DNA from: Sipunculus nudus
Lineage: Eukaryota > Annelida > Sipuncula > Golfingiida > Sipunculidae
DNA length: 64,000 nucleotides
Direction of reading: 5' to 3'
Assembly (NCBI GenBank): GCA_026874595.1
Contig: CM049318.1
Span: 16,728,241-16,792,240 of the forward strand
Positions 22,420 through 33,500 of this stretch are shown here, piece by piece. Both the position numbers and the translations under genes were made by a program. Numbering within the stretch: position 1 is the stretch's first letter; each line of letters opens with the position of its first letter. The notes beneath the pieces were generated by a model. The model searched no databases, was not told where the DNA came from, and saw only the letters and a list, made by a program, of their open reading frames with translations.

Positions 22420-23200
22420 GTGTTCTTGTTTGGAAACAAAATTAACTTTAAATTGAACTTTATTGAGACATTGGTGTTGGTACCTGATTGGTTTGTCATG
22501 CTCTAAAGACGTACCGTGTCCAAGATTTGTATGTAGATTTGTCCACGGGTTTGTTTGTGCGTCTGCTTTTGTTAAGTAAATACGCAGCCATTGATGGTGA
22601 CATCCTCGTTGAAATGTTATTACCTTGTAGATGGTCCTGTATTTTGCACCCTTTAGTTTACGTTGTGAATACATTGTTATCATCTAGTTTGAAATGTAAA
22701 GATGACATTATATGCTTATCCCATGAAAAATAAAATAAAATAATATCAGCACAACGCTTATCATATTCATCCCTGTTTTTGTAGGTTTTCCTTTTCATGG
22801 AAGCGTAAGACAAGGAACTAAGACACCGATTAACACCTTGTTTCTGATGATATGTCAAATATCGTGTAACGATACCGAGTTAAATGTGGCTCAACGACCA
22901 TACAATGAACCAAACCACCAGGAGGAAGGACCACATGAGAAAATAGCACGGATTGCTTATCTGCTGACACTTTTGTTTTGGTGATCTCATTAAAATGCCA
23001 AACACAGGTGGGAAATAGGTAATTGAGAGACTGTATGAATTTCCTCATTTTCTTTCTGTCGCAGTCATCACTTTATGTATAAATGTCGAGACATTTGCTG
23101 TAGCACACGCCTGTGTATTTAATTATAACTGAATAACAAGACGATTCAAAGTGTTAACAGTTCACAGATTGCGTTATTAAAGTGAAAACATCATCTGAGA
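22420..23200. other. no recognisable feature
   Basis: Upstream flank of the small ORF at 23292. Nothing supported apart from a TTATAA sequence at about 23199-23205 that could serve as a TATA element for it. Confidence 0.4.
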
Positions 23201-23291
23201 ATTTATAACTGATGATGGCTTGTTGACGTACACAATTTCCTATAGCCATGTGCGAGGTCTTATAACTAAGGAGTCGCTGTTTCAAATCAAA

Positions 23292-23714
23292 ATGGGTTCA
23301 GCTGAGAGCACGAGACGAAAGGATCCTGCAGCCAGTGAATCACCGCCTGCCGAGGAGGTACATACAAAATTCACTCCAATCCAACCACTCACAGATGGAA
23401 TTACTTCGAACCATTTGGAACCGCCCTCTACTGCAAGTCCGCTATTTGTACGCCGGGTTGACGTCACACATGAGGTCGTTGATCCGTCTGCTGCACAGAA
23501 TCTGCGGAAGCTCGCGAGGAGGACATTAAAACAGAGATTTAATTCGACCGGAGCGCTCAAAATTCACAAGCGGGAAAAATCTCACGTTAAGCCTGGAAGT
23601 AATGGGTCCAAAGAAACTCCATCTACTTCAGGTATTAAACCGGAAGTGAAGAAAGAGGAACCAGTAAGTAAAGCGGGAGTTATTAAGTTGGAAGACGTAG
23701 AGAGTGTCCCTTAG
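23292..23714 (+). CDS. hypothetical small intronless protein with SUMO-type motifs
   Basis: The 140-residue frame starts at a strong Kozak site (AAAATGG). I choose this ATG over the upstream one at 23220, which adds a poorly coding stretch. The N-terminus MGSAES could be an N-myristoylation signal. The middle is Pro/Ser/Thr-rich and likely disordered (11-60), followed by a basic segment RKLARRTLKQRF (72-83) and a charged tail. Three psi-K-x-E sequences (IKPE 115-118, VKKE 119-122, IKLE 131-134) fit SUMO acceptor sites. An AATAAA lies at about 23866, 150 bp after the stop. No family is recognised. It may be an intronless gene, a retrocopy or a terminal exon. Confidence 0.5.
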   Translation: MGSAESTRRKDPAASESPPAEEVHTKFTPIQPLTDGITSNHLEPPSTASPLFVRRVDVTHEVVDPSAAQNLRKLARRTLKQRFNSTGALKIHKREKSHVKPGSNGSKETPSTSGIKPEVKKEEPVSKAGVIKLEDVESVP

Positions 23715-23889
23715 CATTCTTGCTAAATCTATTTTTTTGAGTGCGCGGTTTATATTATGCCGGGCAACTGTACACCTTTCAAAAACCATGTGTCATGTCT
23801 GGATGTTGAGAATTATCCTGGCATGACCTTGAAAAGTATATATTTACCTAATGACTATATAAAAATAAACCATTTATGGTAAAATTAAC

Positions 23890-25050
23890 GCTTCGCTTTT
23901 GTATTTTTACCTATAATCACACTGAGAGATTATATTTCTATATGAAATACGAATCAGCCATGTACTGATAACAGTGGGTATGGAGCGAAAATTCCAGGCT
24001 GGGCATTTTTCTATGTACAGAATGGGTTATATATTAAACAAACCTACTGGGAAGAAAATACTTCCGACAGTGGTATTTTTTAGCCTCATAGGTGTGGAGG
24101 ATGTTAATAAAATACTGATTTCTTGATTTTCTTAATAATCCCGGGGTAACAATACCATATTTAGTAACTACAATTTAGCACCGGTTTTAAAGGGGACTAC
24201 GTACATACTGGCATAATAATTGTGTTTTCCTTGACTGAAAGCTGTCCTATCTATAGAATGTGACTGAACTCCACGACTTTTAAGATATGTTGTTCATAGC
24301 CGAATAATCAACCAGTAAAACAGACAACCATGAAAACAAGTGTGTGTGTGCTATGGACCCACACCTTAAAGTTTCATGTTTCCAAATGTAGAAACCGTTT
24401 TTGTCAGCCATGACAAGAAACTGTAATGGATAACGGTACACAATTAGTCAAGCTACACAATAAGTTGAAATATCTTCGGTATTTTTTTTATTCTTTTCTT
24501 TTCTTTTCTTCTGCGTGAAACAAAAGTATTTCATCAACCAGTTGCCTATATCGTTTCACGAAAATGAAACTTTATATGTTTTTTTTTTTAATTTTAATTT
24601 TAAAAATTAAGACCATGTGAGTGGCGCATTTACCGAGTGCATTCTTTGCTGCTAATTATATGTACAAAACAAAAAACGTATTTTGTACGAAAATAGTTTA
24701 TTACATGGTATATATTCAAGAATATTTCAAGTAACAATTACAACCGATGTTAAAACATTTGAAAACAATATTGAAATTTATACAAATATACACCAATATC
24801 ACTACAACTGAGTTATGTACACATGTGCATGTAGTTTGACTTATATTTCGCGTGTATTTTTTGGTGAATAATATACATATAATTATATCGTTTATAATTA
24901 TTGTTTGTTTTTCTCTGTTCAGATCAGAAATAATGAGGCTGAATGTTGTGCTTCTGTTGTGGAATATATAATTCTTAACCCATGCCTGTATAAATTAAAG
25001 TACTTAAATCATACTATAATAACATTATAAACACTAGAAATTTGCACTCA
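23890..25050. other. no recognisable feature
   Basis: AT-rich non-coding DNA. It includes a TTTTC-rich patch at about 24485-24510. Confidence 0.5.
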
Positions 25051-25054
25051 GATA

Positions 25055-25285
25055 GTGCAGACCTCCGCCATGGCAGCTCATTACCCCCATATACCATTGT
25101 CAGAAATGTAGCATTTTTCCTTAAGAAATACCTTTATCCAGATTGTGATCCGGATAAACCCCAAAATTTAATCGTTTTTTCCTTGAATCTTTGCTGAGCT
25201 ATCCTGAAAATTATCAAAACCCCTTAATAACTTTTTGAGTAATGTTGCTAATAGACAAACAGACAAACCAACGCCGGAAAAAAAT
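25055..25285 (-). repeat. dispersed GGAGGTCTGC-type repeat, minus-strand copy
   Basis: Read on the minus strand it runs from GTTTGTCTGTTTGTCTATTA, AGCAACATTACTCAAAAAGTT and GATCCGGATCAC to GGCGGAGGTCTGCACTATC. The same block order occurs on the plus strand at 55300-55540, and partly at 1060-1165. Confidence 0.65.
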
Positions 25286-25311
25286 AACGATACATAATAT
25301 CATGATACGAT

Positions 25312-25640
25312 ACGCAAGGGCGTCAATACAGGGGGTGGGGGGGGGCATATATCACCCCCACTTTTTAGCAAGGCGGGGGAAGGGTCAATGTAATCTTCCT
25401 CCACTGATATTCTAAGAATAATATTTATATATTGGAAATGAATATATTGGAAATAAAATATATTAACAATTAGAATACAGACTGTTGATTTATTTCTGAG
25501 TTTACTATAAAAAAATATTAAATTTTAAATATCTAAACCTGGTTGGGTATCAACAAAAATTGGAAACAAAATACCTTATTTTTTAAAACCTTATACTTAA
25601 TTGTAACATATATGAAGTGTGTTACACATACAATAAAAGA
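25312..25640 (+). repeat. GGGGCGTC-type dispersed repeat, copy 2
   Basis: GGGCGTCAATACAGGGGGTG, CACTTTTTAGCAAGG and GGTCAATGTAAT, then the AT-rich body with TAAACCTGGTTGGGTATCAAC, match copies 1 (10737) and 3 (27870). Confidence 0.7.
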
Positions 25641-25674
25641 TATATACTGTGAAGTCACATATGTGTGTGAGTAT

Positions 25675-25829
25675 TGTTACGAAGACCAATTTTTAGGGGA
25701 AAACGTTGGGTCGATCCCGGTTTTTAACCCATGTTGGTGGCGCACAAGTCTGGCGTACCAACTGCTTCGCTAGCAAAGCAAGCTTCACTTGCGAGACAGT
25801 TCGGTCCCCTTTTATGTCATCCCGTAACA
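25675..25829 (-). repeat. tRNA-like short element flanked by TGTTACG/CGTAACA, copy 1
   Basis: Inverted ends TGTTACG (25675-25681) and CGTAACA (25823-25829) enclose, on the minus strand, a tRNA-like block with CTAGCGAAGCAGTTGG (A box) and a decayed B box ahead of a GGGATCGACCCA block. Length is 155 bp. The TG...CA ends also fit a very short LTR, so SINE versus TRIM-type solo LTR is open. Confidence 0.6.
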
Positions 25830-25946
25830 CACCCCCTCTTAAGAGCGTTCTGCTATCAGAGCAAGACTAATTATCCCAGGAGTCACACTTTGGTGAGCTT
25901 ATTCCCTGGGCCACCAAGTAAACTGTCACGTTAAACGAGCCCCATT

Positions 25947-26103
25947 TTTATACGAAGACAAATTGCTCTGGGGAAAATCCTGGGCCGATCCTGGATTCCA
26001 ACCCATAACGGTGGCGCACAAGTCCGGCGTCCCAAACGCTTCGCTAGCAAAGCAAGCTTCACTAGCGAGACAGTTTGGTCCGCTTTTATGTCACCCCGTA
26101 ACA
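25947..26103 (-). repeat. tRNA-like short element, copy 2
   Basis: Same order and orientation as copy 1, with a 117-bp spacer between them. The minus-strand A box is CTAGCGAAGCGTTTGG, the B box is GGGTTGGAATCC and the 3' end is CGTAACA at 26097-26103. Confidence 0.6.
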
Positions 26104-26109
26104 GTATTT

Positions 26110-26540
26110 ACAAAAAAAAGAGGTATCACAACTTTGATTACCCAAATCACCCCCACCCCCCCTACCCGTGAAGATAAACTGCCGCCACTGCCTATACAGA
26201 TCTTGATACTTTATTCATGGTACCGTATACAATACGACACATGTATTATACATTATTTAAATTCAAAGCCCAATGTCTCCGTGTATAAAGAAATGTAAAT
26301 AAGCTTACTCTCATAAAATGTATTTCAAAACCATACATGAAGTCAATTAATTGAAAAACATCATTTTATATGAAATACAGGAATCTACCAGAAGAACTCT
26401 AGTCTATTATGGCCGAGTTCGTGTAAGCGAGTAAAGAAAAAAAAATGAGCATTTACGCCCCTTTCCTTTGCACGACTTACAATTACAGAACGTTCGGTTA
26501 CTTACATAACGGCGTTTTTTTTTACTTACGTGTGTGTTTG
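26110..26540. other. no recognisable feature
   Basis: Non-coding sequence with a C-rich patch near 26150-26162. Confidence 0.4.
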
Positions 26541-26543
26541 TGT

Positions 26544-26797
26544 GTACAGATGGCGTTTCACCTGATGCATTTCGATACGGATAGGATGGCCGCTTACCAA
26601 CTACACTTAAGTTAAAGCTAAGATGGCGTATCATCTGTAATACTTAGTTATAAGATGGCGAACCAACTGTAGTACTTTGTTACAGATAGGATGAAGAGCC
26701 ACCTGAAGCACTTGATTACAGCCAAGATGGTGGACCACCTGAACCACTCAGTTACAGCTAAGATGACCGGGCAACCTGAACCACTTAGGTTACAATG
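26544..26797 (+). repeat. tandem array of about 36-bp AAGATGGCG...ACCACCTGAA units
   Basis: About seven diverged units of the form (GC)TAAGATGGCGNACCACCTGNANCACTTNGTTACA. Spacing between ATGG cores is 33-40 bp. Two of the best units keep AAGATGGCG, which resembles the YY1 core motif. It lies 450 bp downstream of the stop codon of the minus-strand PPxY gene. Confidence 0.65.
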
Positions 26798-26799
26798 CA

Positions 26800-27245
26800 A
26801 AGCAAACATAAATCATGTTACAATCAGCCTATGACTTATTTTCTAAAAAAATAATATATTGCGGAATACTTCTTTTATATTTCTGTGCTAACTGAGAATA
26901 TTTACAATACAAAGTCTGTTTTAACCCGCATTTTAATAGATAAAATGATAATAAACTGATTGCTGCAAACCATGGCGAAAGATACATAATCGGTATATAA
27001 AATTATTATGTTTAAGAATATGATAAATATTCATAGTCGAACAACCTGAGCCTCCTAGAGGTATAGCTTTAGTATTAAGAGTGAGTAGACCACATCTATC
27101 ATGTTAACAATAAATGTCTCATTTCATTTTGATAAAGTTCGCCGTTAACTTCACATATTATTATTTGTTTTCCGTAAAAATGCCGTCGTATTATCACAGT
27201 CCAGGAGGGAGGCACCATAGGTGTCATCGGTATTTGGGCGATAAT
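26800..27245. other. probable 3' UTR and downstream flank of the minus-strand PPxY gene
   Basis: No coding signal. I did not find a canonical AATAAA on the minus strand close to the stop at 27246, so the transcript end is unknown. Confidence 0.35.
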
Positions 27246-27520
27246 TCAAGGTATCGTGGTTGATGGTGGATTTGAAATGTCAGACGAGGTGTTGGGTGTT
27301 GTGACAGGAGGCGCGGTAGCCGCTGACGTATTGTTGACATGTGGCTGCTCGCAGGGACCGGAAGGGGCGACACCTGGCGGTACATCATATGGCGGGGTTT
27401 TAATAACATCGTCGTACGCAGGTGGCGCCATGGTCGGCCCTGTCTGGGCGTACGGAGGGGGTACAGCGTATACACTGGGGTACGGGGTCCATGAAGGATC
27501 CGAAGGTGACATAATCATAC
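27246..27520 (-). CDS. gene 1, exon 4 (PPxY cytoplasmic tail)
   Basis: Acceptor ACAATTATGTTTCAG, then GT completing Gly, then MIMSPSDPSW. It contains VPPPYAQ, APPAYDDV and TPPYDVPPG, and ends STTIP before TGA (27246-27248). High GC and Pro/Thr bias set it apart from the flanks. Confidence 0.8.
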
Positions 27521-30500
27521 CTGAAACATAATTGTCAAACATATCTCATGCTTGATTATACTGGTAATACACAGATATCATTCGGACGAAATCTCATTTA
27601 AATGTTAAATAAATTTATTACAACTGGAATCTTTTGTCAGGTCAACCATTCTACACCACTTGCCCATGACGTAATTTTACGTCATGTCATGTGACAAGGA
27701 AGGACAGACCCATTTCAGGAAACATAACAGGCTTATCTACCATCATACATGGGTAGTCTGAAATAGCTGTAACTGTCTTTTGACTGTGGTTAGAGAAGCT
27801 ATTACGTTTGATGATTCTGCTAAATGTCAGACCAGTTATACACCAGACGATGTGGAGAAGGGGCTTCAATACAAACGGGGAAGGCGGGGGGGGGGGGGGG
27901 GGTATATATCCCCCACTTTTTGGCAAAGGGGATGGTCAATGTAACCAATGTAACATTTATATCTTGAATATGAAATGTGTCTATATAAAGAATTATAGAC
28001 TTAGGTTCCGTTTCTGAGTTTACTATGAAAAATTATTTATCTAAACCTGGTTTAGTATTAACCTATACTTGAAACAATACCATGTGTTTTAGAACCTTAT
28101 ACTGAATTTTAATATATCTATTATTATTATTATTATTATTATTTTATACCTGGTATAAAATGCTGTTCCAGTCTTATATATCCAAACTCACCTGCATTAT
28201 TATAAGCTTGACCCGGAGGGTAGGTGGCGCCACCGGTGATCACTGGTCCCCGCAAGGCGCTCCTCGCGTTGGCCAATCGCTTCCTCCTGTAACATTCTCC
28301 GAGGCTTCCGCAACAACACGCCAAAATACCAATTAATATGCACCTGTAAGAAATAAAGGATATGTCAAAATAAACATGCAAGATATGCCTTGTACTATAT
28401 TTACTCATAAATTAATAGCTTTTAATAGTGTAAACCCAGCGGGTGACAGACTAAAGCCCACCGAAACAAAAGTCCACCTGACCAACGTACAACCCTGGAA
28501 TTACAGACTAGGACAAAAGCCCACATTTTACTATTACATAAATGAAATGATCTTTTTTTCAAATATATTGATGTTTTTCAATTTTGTTTAATACTACTGT
28601 ATCCACTTCAAAATGTATATAACATTTCCTTATACTTACATAGTATTATATATTTTTATGTGCTCAAGTGCATGTACATTCATATATCTGTTGTGTTTAC
28701 AAATGGCATATATGATTTGGATTCAACTATGAACTGTAATAAAATTTAACAAAATTGATGTAACTATGAAATTTACACCAATTGCTCCTTTAAGAGTTAC
28801 CTAAATAATGAACAACACGAAATAACTCACTAAATGTAAAAGTGATATATTATCAATATATCATTCTATATATAAACTAAATCTCGAAATGCATACAAAT
28901 TATTGGAACAACTTAAATGATTCAGTGAGTCAGCTAAATATATTTGGAAAAAAACTGTAAAACAATAATTTAATTTTATATTTTGTCTGTGTGGGAATTT
29001 GTCCTACACTCAAGCCAAGCTTAGTAATAATGCTGATCCTTTAGTTGTGAAGGCCTATGTTTAGTTTATATCATTGTGAAACACGTAAAATTAGCACTAA
29101 TTTGCCAAAATACTACTAATGCAGGAATCCTATTTTAACTATTCACTCTCACCCATGTGACGCATTATAAAATGCCTCTTGAATTTGTGTTATTTTCAAG
29201 TATTAAAACATGCCGTATAACCAGAAATGTACACTTACCAGAAATACCAGGAAGACCACCACCCCGAGTAGCACGAACCGTAACCATAGCAACCAGAAAA
29301 CGCTGGCTGAAAATAAAACATTAAATGGCCATGTGAATATTTTTGTATAAAAAAATCCCCCCCAAAAAAACAACAACAGCAGGACGTGCACTCATGTCGA
29401 GTGGTATTCAATGATATATATATATATAATGGAGGTAAAATAAAATCAGATTCTGTAACGTCTAGGGGAATGAATAAAGAAGTCAGTGTTTTTGGTTAAC
29501 AAATAACTATAATTTATTCTTAAAACAACCCTAACATTACAATACACTAAAACAATACAATAACACAGTACAACAACAGTATAACAGCAGATCAATATAA
29601 TCACACAGCCTAATAAACAAAGTGCACAGTACCTGGATACCACCACTGTCACAGCGACAAGTTCTTTAAAATGTATAAGCCGGACGAACAGTTCACACAA
29701 ATTCTCTCGGAGATTAACAGTCCAATGTAAAGCTCTTGTATCAATCCCGAAAGTAAACTGAAGACCAAATAAGGTTCGTCACAAATCTAGAAAAAAATCT
29801 ATAATTGCTGCACTTATCGGAATAGGTTCCACAAACTGACATACACGCTTCTGTGTCCGCTGGAATTTTCTCTAACCTCTCTCTCGGCTTTAAAACACAG
29901 CCCCCTATTTATAACTTCTCGCCCCAAGCCGAGAATTATCATTTCTCGAACAATCTAAAGAACCTAACATAATAAAGAACATACTAGAACAAGAACGCTG
30001 TGTATCTATACGCCAGGGTTCAACCAATGCGGATTAAACCGAGCCTGCAACTTTCGGCCAGGCGAGGCCGCTACAACACACGTAGCACACGGACTAAATG
30101 TCAACAACGCATGGAGTACCCCTGCGCACAACAAAAAAAAAACACATGCAAGACCGCTGCACACAATAACAAGTGACCCATATGTCATGACACTAAGCCG
30201 ACTGACATGTTGACAATATAGTGTCCTTGCACAGACAATTAAGAAAGGTGGCATCAATGTCATGCATATTAGCTTAAGTTCATCAAGACCCATAAGCACA
30301 ACAAATCTGATGACAATCCAACCAGCCTTTCATGGGGAATCTGGTAATTTGTGTGTATTTTGCATTATTTCTGGGGTGCTCAAACATACCCCAAAACTCT
30401 GAGAATATAGGTCACTGTGACCCAATTTCATATTTCTGGGGAAAACTTTTGAGGAAATCTCAGGATGTCAAGTTAGAAGATTCTGGGCCCCATGGTTATG

Positions 30501-33500
30501 GTTTGTGCCCTACTTTGGTATCAAATTTTCAATTATTCTAGGGGGTACTTCTGAGCCCCATAGCTCGGACAATATGGGTGACAGAGACTTAATTTCAGGT
30601 TTCCAGGGAGAATTTTCATGGGCCTCCAAGCATGTCCAGAAAGAAGATTCTAGGTCTAGTCGTTACTGCGTTTGTGCCCTATTAACAGATGCAAAATCTT
30701 AAAAGGTCTCAAAAATAGAGAAAAAAGTTGTAAAAAAATCGAAAAAATACAGGTGGCGCCACCAGTCTGCAGGAACTGATGAAACACTCCATGATCAATA
30801 TCCATGCAAAGAATCATGGTGATCAATGCATTAGTTGTTCAGATATTTGAGCTTTTGTATCAAATTTTTCATTATTCTGGGGGGTACTTCGGAGCCCCAT
30901 AGCTTGAAGAATATATGTAACAGAGAACTTATTCTAGGTTTCCAAGGAGATTTTTCACGCACCTCTCTGGATGTAAAGTAAGAAGATTCCAGGTCCAGTA
31001 GTTACAATTTGTGCCTTGTTAACGGACAGACGGCAGGACGGCCGGACGGACGACGGACAAAGAGTGATCGCTATAGCTCAGATGACTTACAGTCAGCTGA
31101 GCTAAAAAGGGCACCTGTAACAATATATATATATATATAGGAATCATATAATCTTGAACCAGGACGTAGATCATGTATAATTCGTTCAATTGCCCCTTGA
31201 GGTCCATACCTGGAATACTGAATAATGTTTTCTGACTGAGTGGAGAGTTTATGATTTCAGATCAAACACTTCATAAGATGATCCCTGGGCACGCGGACGT
31301 CAATCACCCTTATATTTAACGTACAACATAATCGGGCAGCACCGTGTGAAGTCTGACATTGAAAGTTTGCCTGATAAATTGGGAGCAAGTTTCAAAGGCA
31401 CAATTACCCTTAAGGATCGATTTATAGCCTCTTGGTAGGATAAAAAGCAGTAACACGGATGAGGGTTATTCACCTACAATACAGTCATTTCAGATCTCAT
31501 TCACTTTAGCTGCTGCACTGACTAACAAGTTGTTCGGGGTTTCTACACCAGGGGTGGCACACAACAACAAGTGACCCTTGGGTGATGACGTTCAGTTGCT
31601 AAGCATGACCTGCAACATCATGGGCTGCGATTCACAACTTCCATTCAAGAACCTATATGCCAATTTTGTTGAAACTTTCTACGTTGACATAAATCTATAT
31701 CACATATGTCTGTATAAAACACAGTGAATTGATGGTCTGAGGCAAAATGTATGGTTGTTGAGCTATCAGGAACTAATCCCACAGCTTGCTTGATGCCTGT
31801 CATTCTCAAAAGGAATACCAAACAGGCCACATATAAGATCAAAATATTTAGCAAAAAATCAAGGAATTCCATGCAAGAATTATTGTGAAACGGGTGCTTC
31901 TGTATAAATTATTTATCAATACAAGCCAACTGTACTGAGCTTTCATAAATGATGGTCATATTTATTAAGAAATCTTTGACCAAATGCAAGATTACATAAA
32001 TGTACATCCCACTGCATTCACTTTAATATTTTTTAGATAATATGTTCTAAAGGAATTTAAAGATTGCTTCCTGGTGGCCATATTGGATTTCTGACAGGTC
32101 GGAAATTAAACAACAAACATCCTTTAACAGGGACCAAACATCACAAAAAAATCACAGAAACTAAATTTCTAAGAAAAGGATTTCTAAGCTGGCTACCTGG
32201 CAGACATAATGGATTTCTGACAAGTCTGACATTTGATATCACACATCCTCCAATAAGAGACCAAACTTGTGGCAATTGCTCCAAAGAATGTAACAGTTAT
32301 GAATGTCCAATACAATTCAAAAGGCATAATCAGGTTGGAGAGCTATCATATCAGATTTATGGACATGCAAATGTAAAAAGTGTAAGTCCAATAATTTTAA
32401 TTATCACCTTCTTTTAAATGGGGTCAGCAGGGTAGGTAAACTGCGAATCCTGAAAGAAAAGAAATTCAGGAAGCATCACTAAGAGTCTTGTAATCAAATA
32501 AAGTCATCCTAATTCCAGGTACAGACCACCAATGTATCAGAACAAACACTTGATGGTATATCTGATGATTCGTGTAATAATATTCAAATATCTAGAAAAC
32601 TCATGATATAAACTGCAAAATGTTCCCATCATCTTATAAATCAGTAGCTAAACATTAACACTTTACTCTCATAGTCTTAATGCCTGGCCAAAGCATTCTG
32701 GCAATAGTGGTTTTGTTATGCACTAATGATATGTCCTTATCACTCCATGATCTGATACAAAAGTGAGTCATATATCATAAGTGTCACTGACAATTATAGG
32801 CACACAGTGAGATGTACCAGTTGGGAGTGCAATGGTTATATATACAAAACAAGTGACCCATGGGTCATGACGCTCAGCTGCCAAGCATGACCTGCGACAT
32901 CATGAGCTGCGATTCACAACTTCCAGTCAAGAACCTATATGCCAATTTTGTTGAAACTTTCTACGTTGACATAAATTTATATCACATATGTCTGTATAAA
33001 ACACAGTGAATTGATGGTCTGAGGAAAATGTATGATTGTTAAGGTATCCAGAACTATTCCCATAGCTTACTTGATATCTGTCAGTCTCAAAAGGAGCACC
33101 GCAAAGGGCAAATATAAGATCAAAATATATAGCAAAAAATCAAGGAAATCCATGCAAGAATTATTGAGAAACAGTTGCTTCTGTATGAATTTTTATTCAA
33201 TACAAGCCAGCTGTACTGCACTTTCATATATGATAACAATATTTATTAAGAAATATTTGACCCAATCCTTTGCAAGATTACATTAATATACGTCCGACTG
33301 CCTTCACTTTAACAGTTCTTGAGATAATATGATCTAAAGGAATTTAAAGATGGTTGCCTGGTGGCCATTTTGGACTTCTGACAAGTCTGAAATCAGACAA
33401 CAACCATTCTCTAAATCGGACCAAAAATTGAAGGAAAATTACTGAAACTGCACTGAAAAAAGGATTTCTAAGGTGGCTAACTGGCAGACATAATGGATTT

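Noticed and set aside
31140-31207. Minus-strand exon after TATTCCAG at 31207
   Set aside because: Good acceptor but no donor; the frame runs into a TA tract and a repeat end.
32064-32417. 117-codon frame reading MLPGGHIGFLTGRKL
   Set aside because: Lies in a tandemly duplicated repeat with internal subrepeats; the second copy does not preserve the frame.
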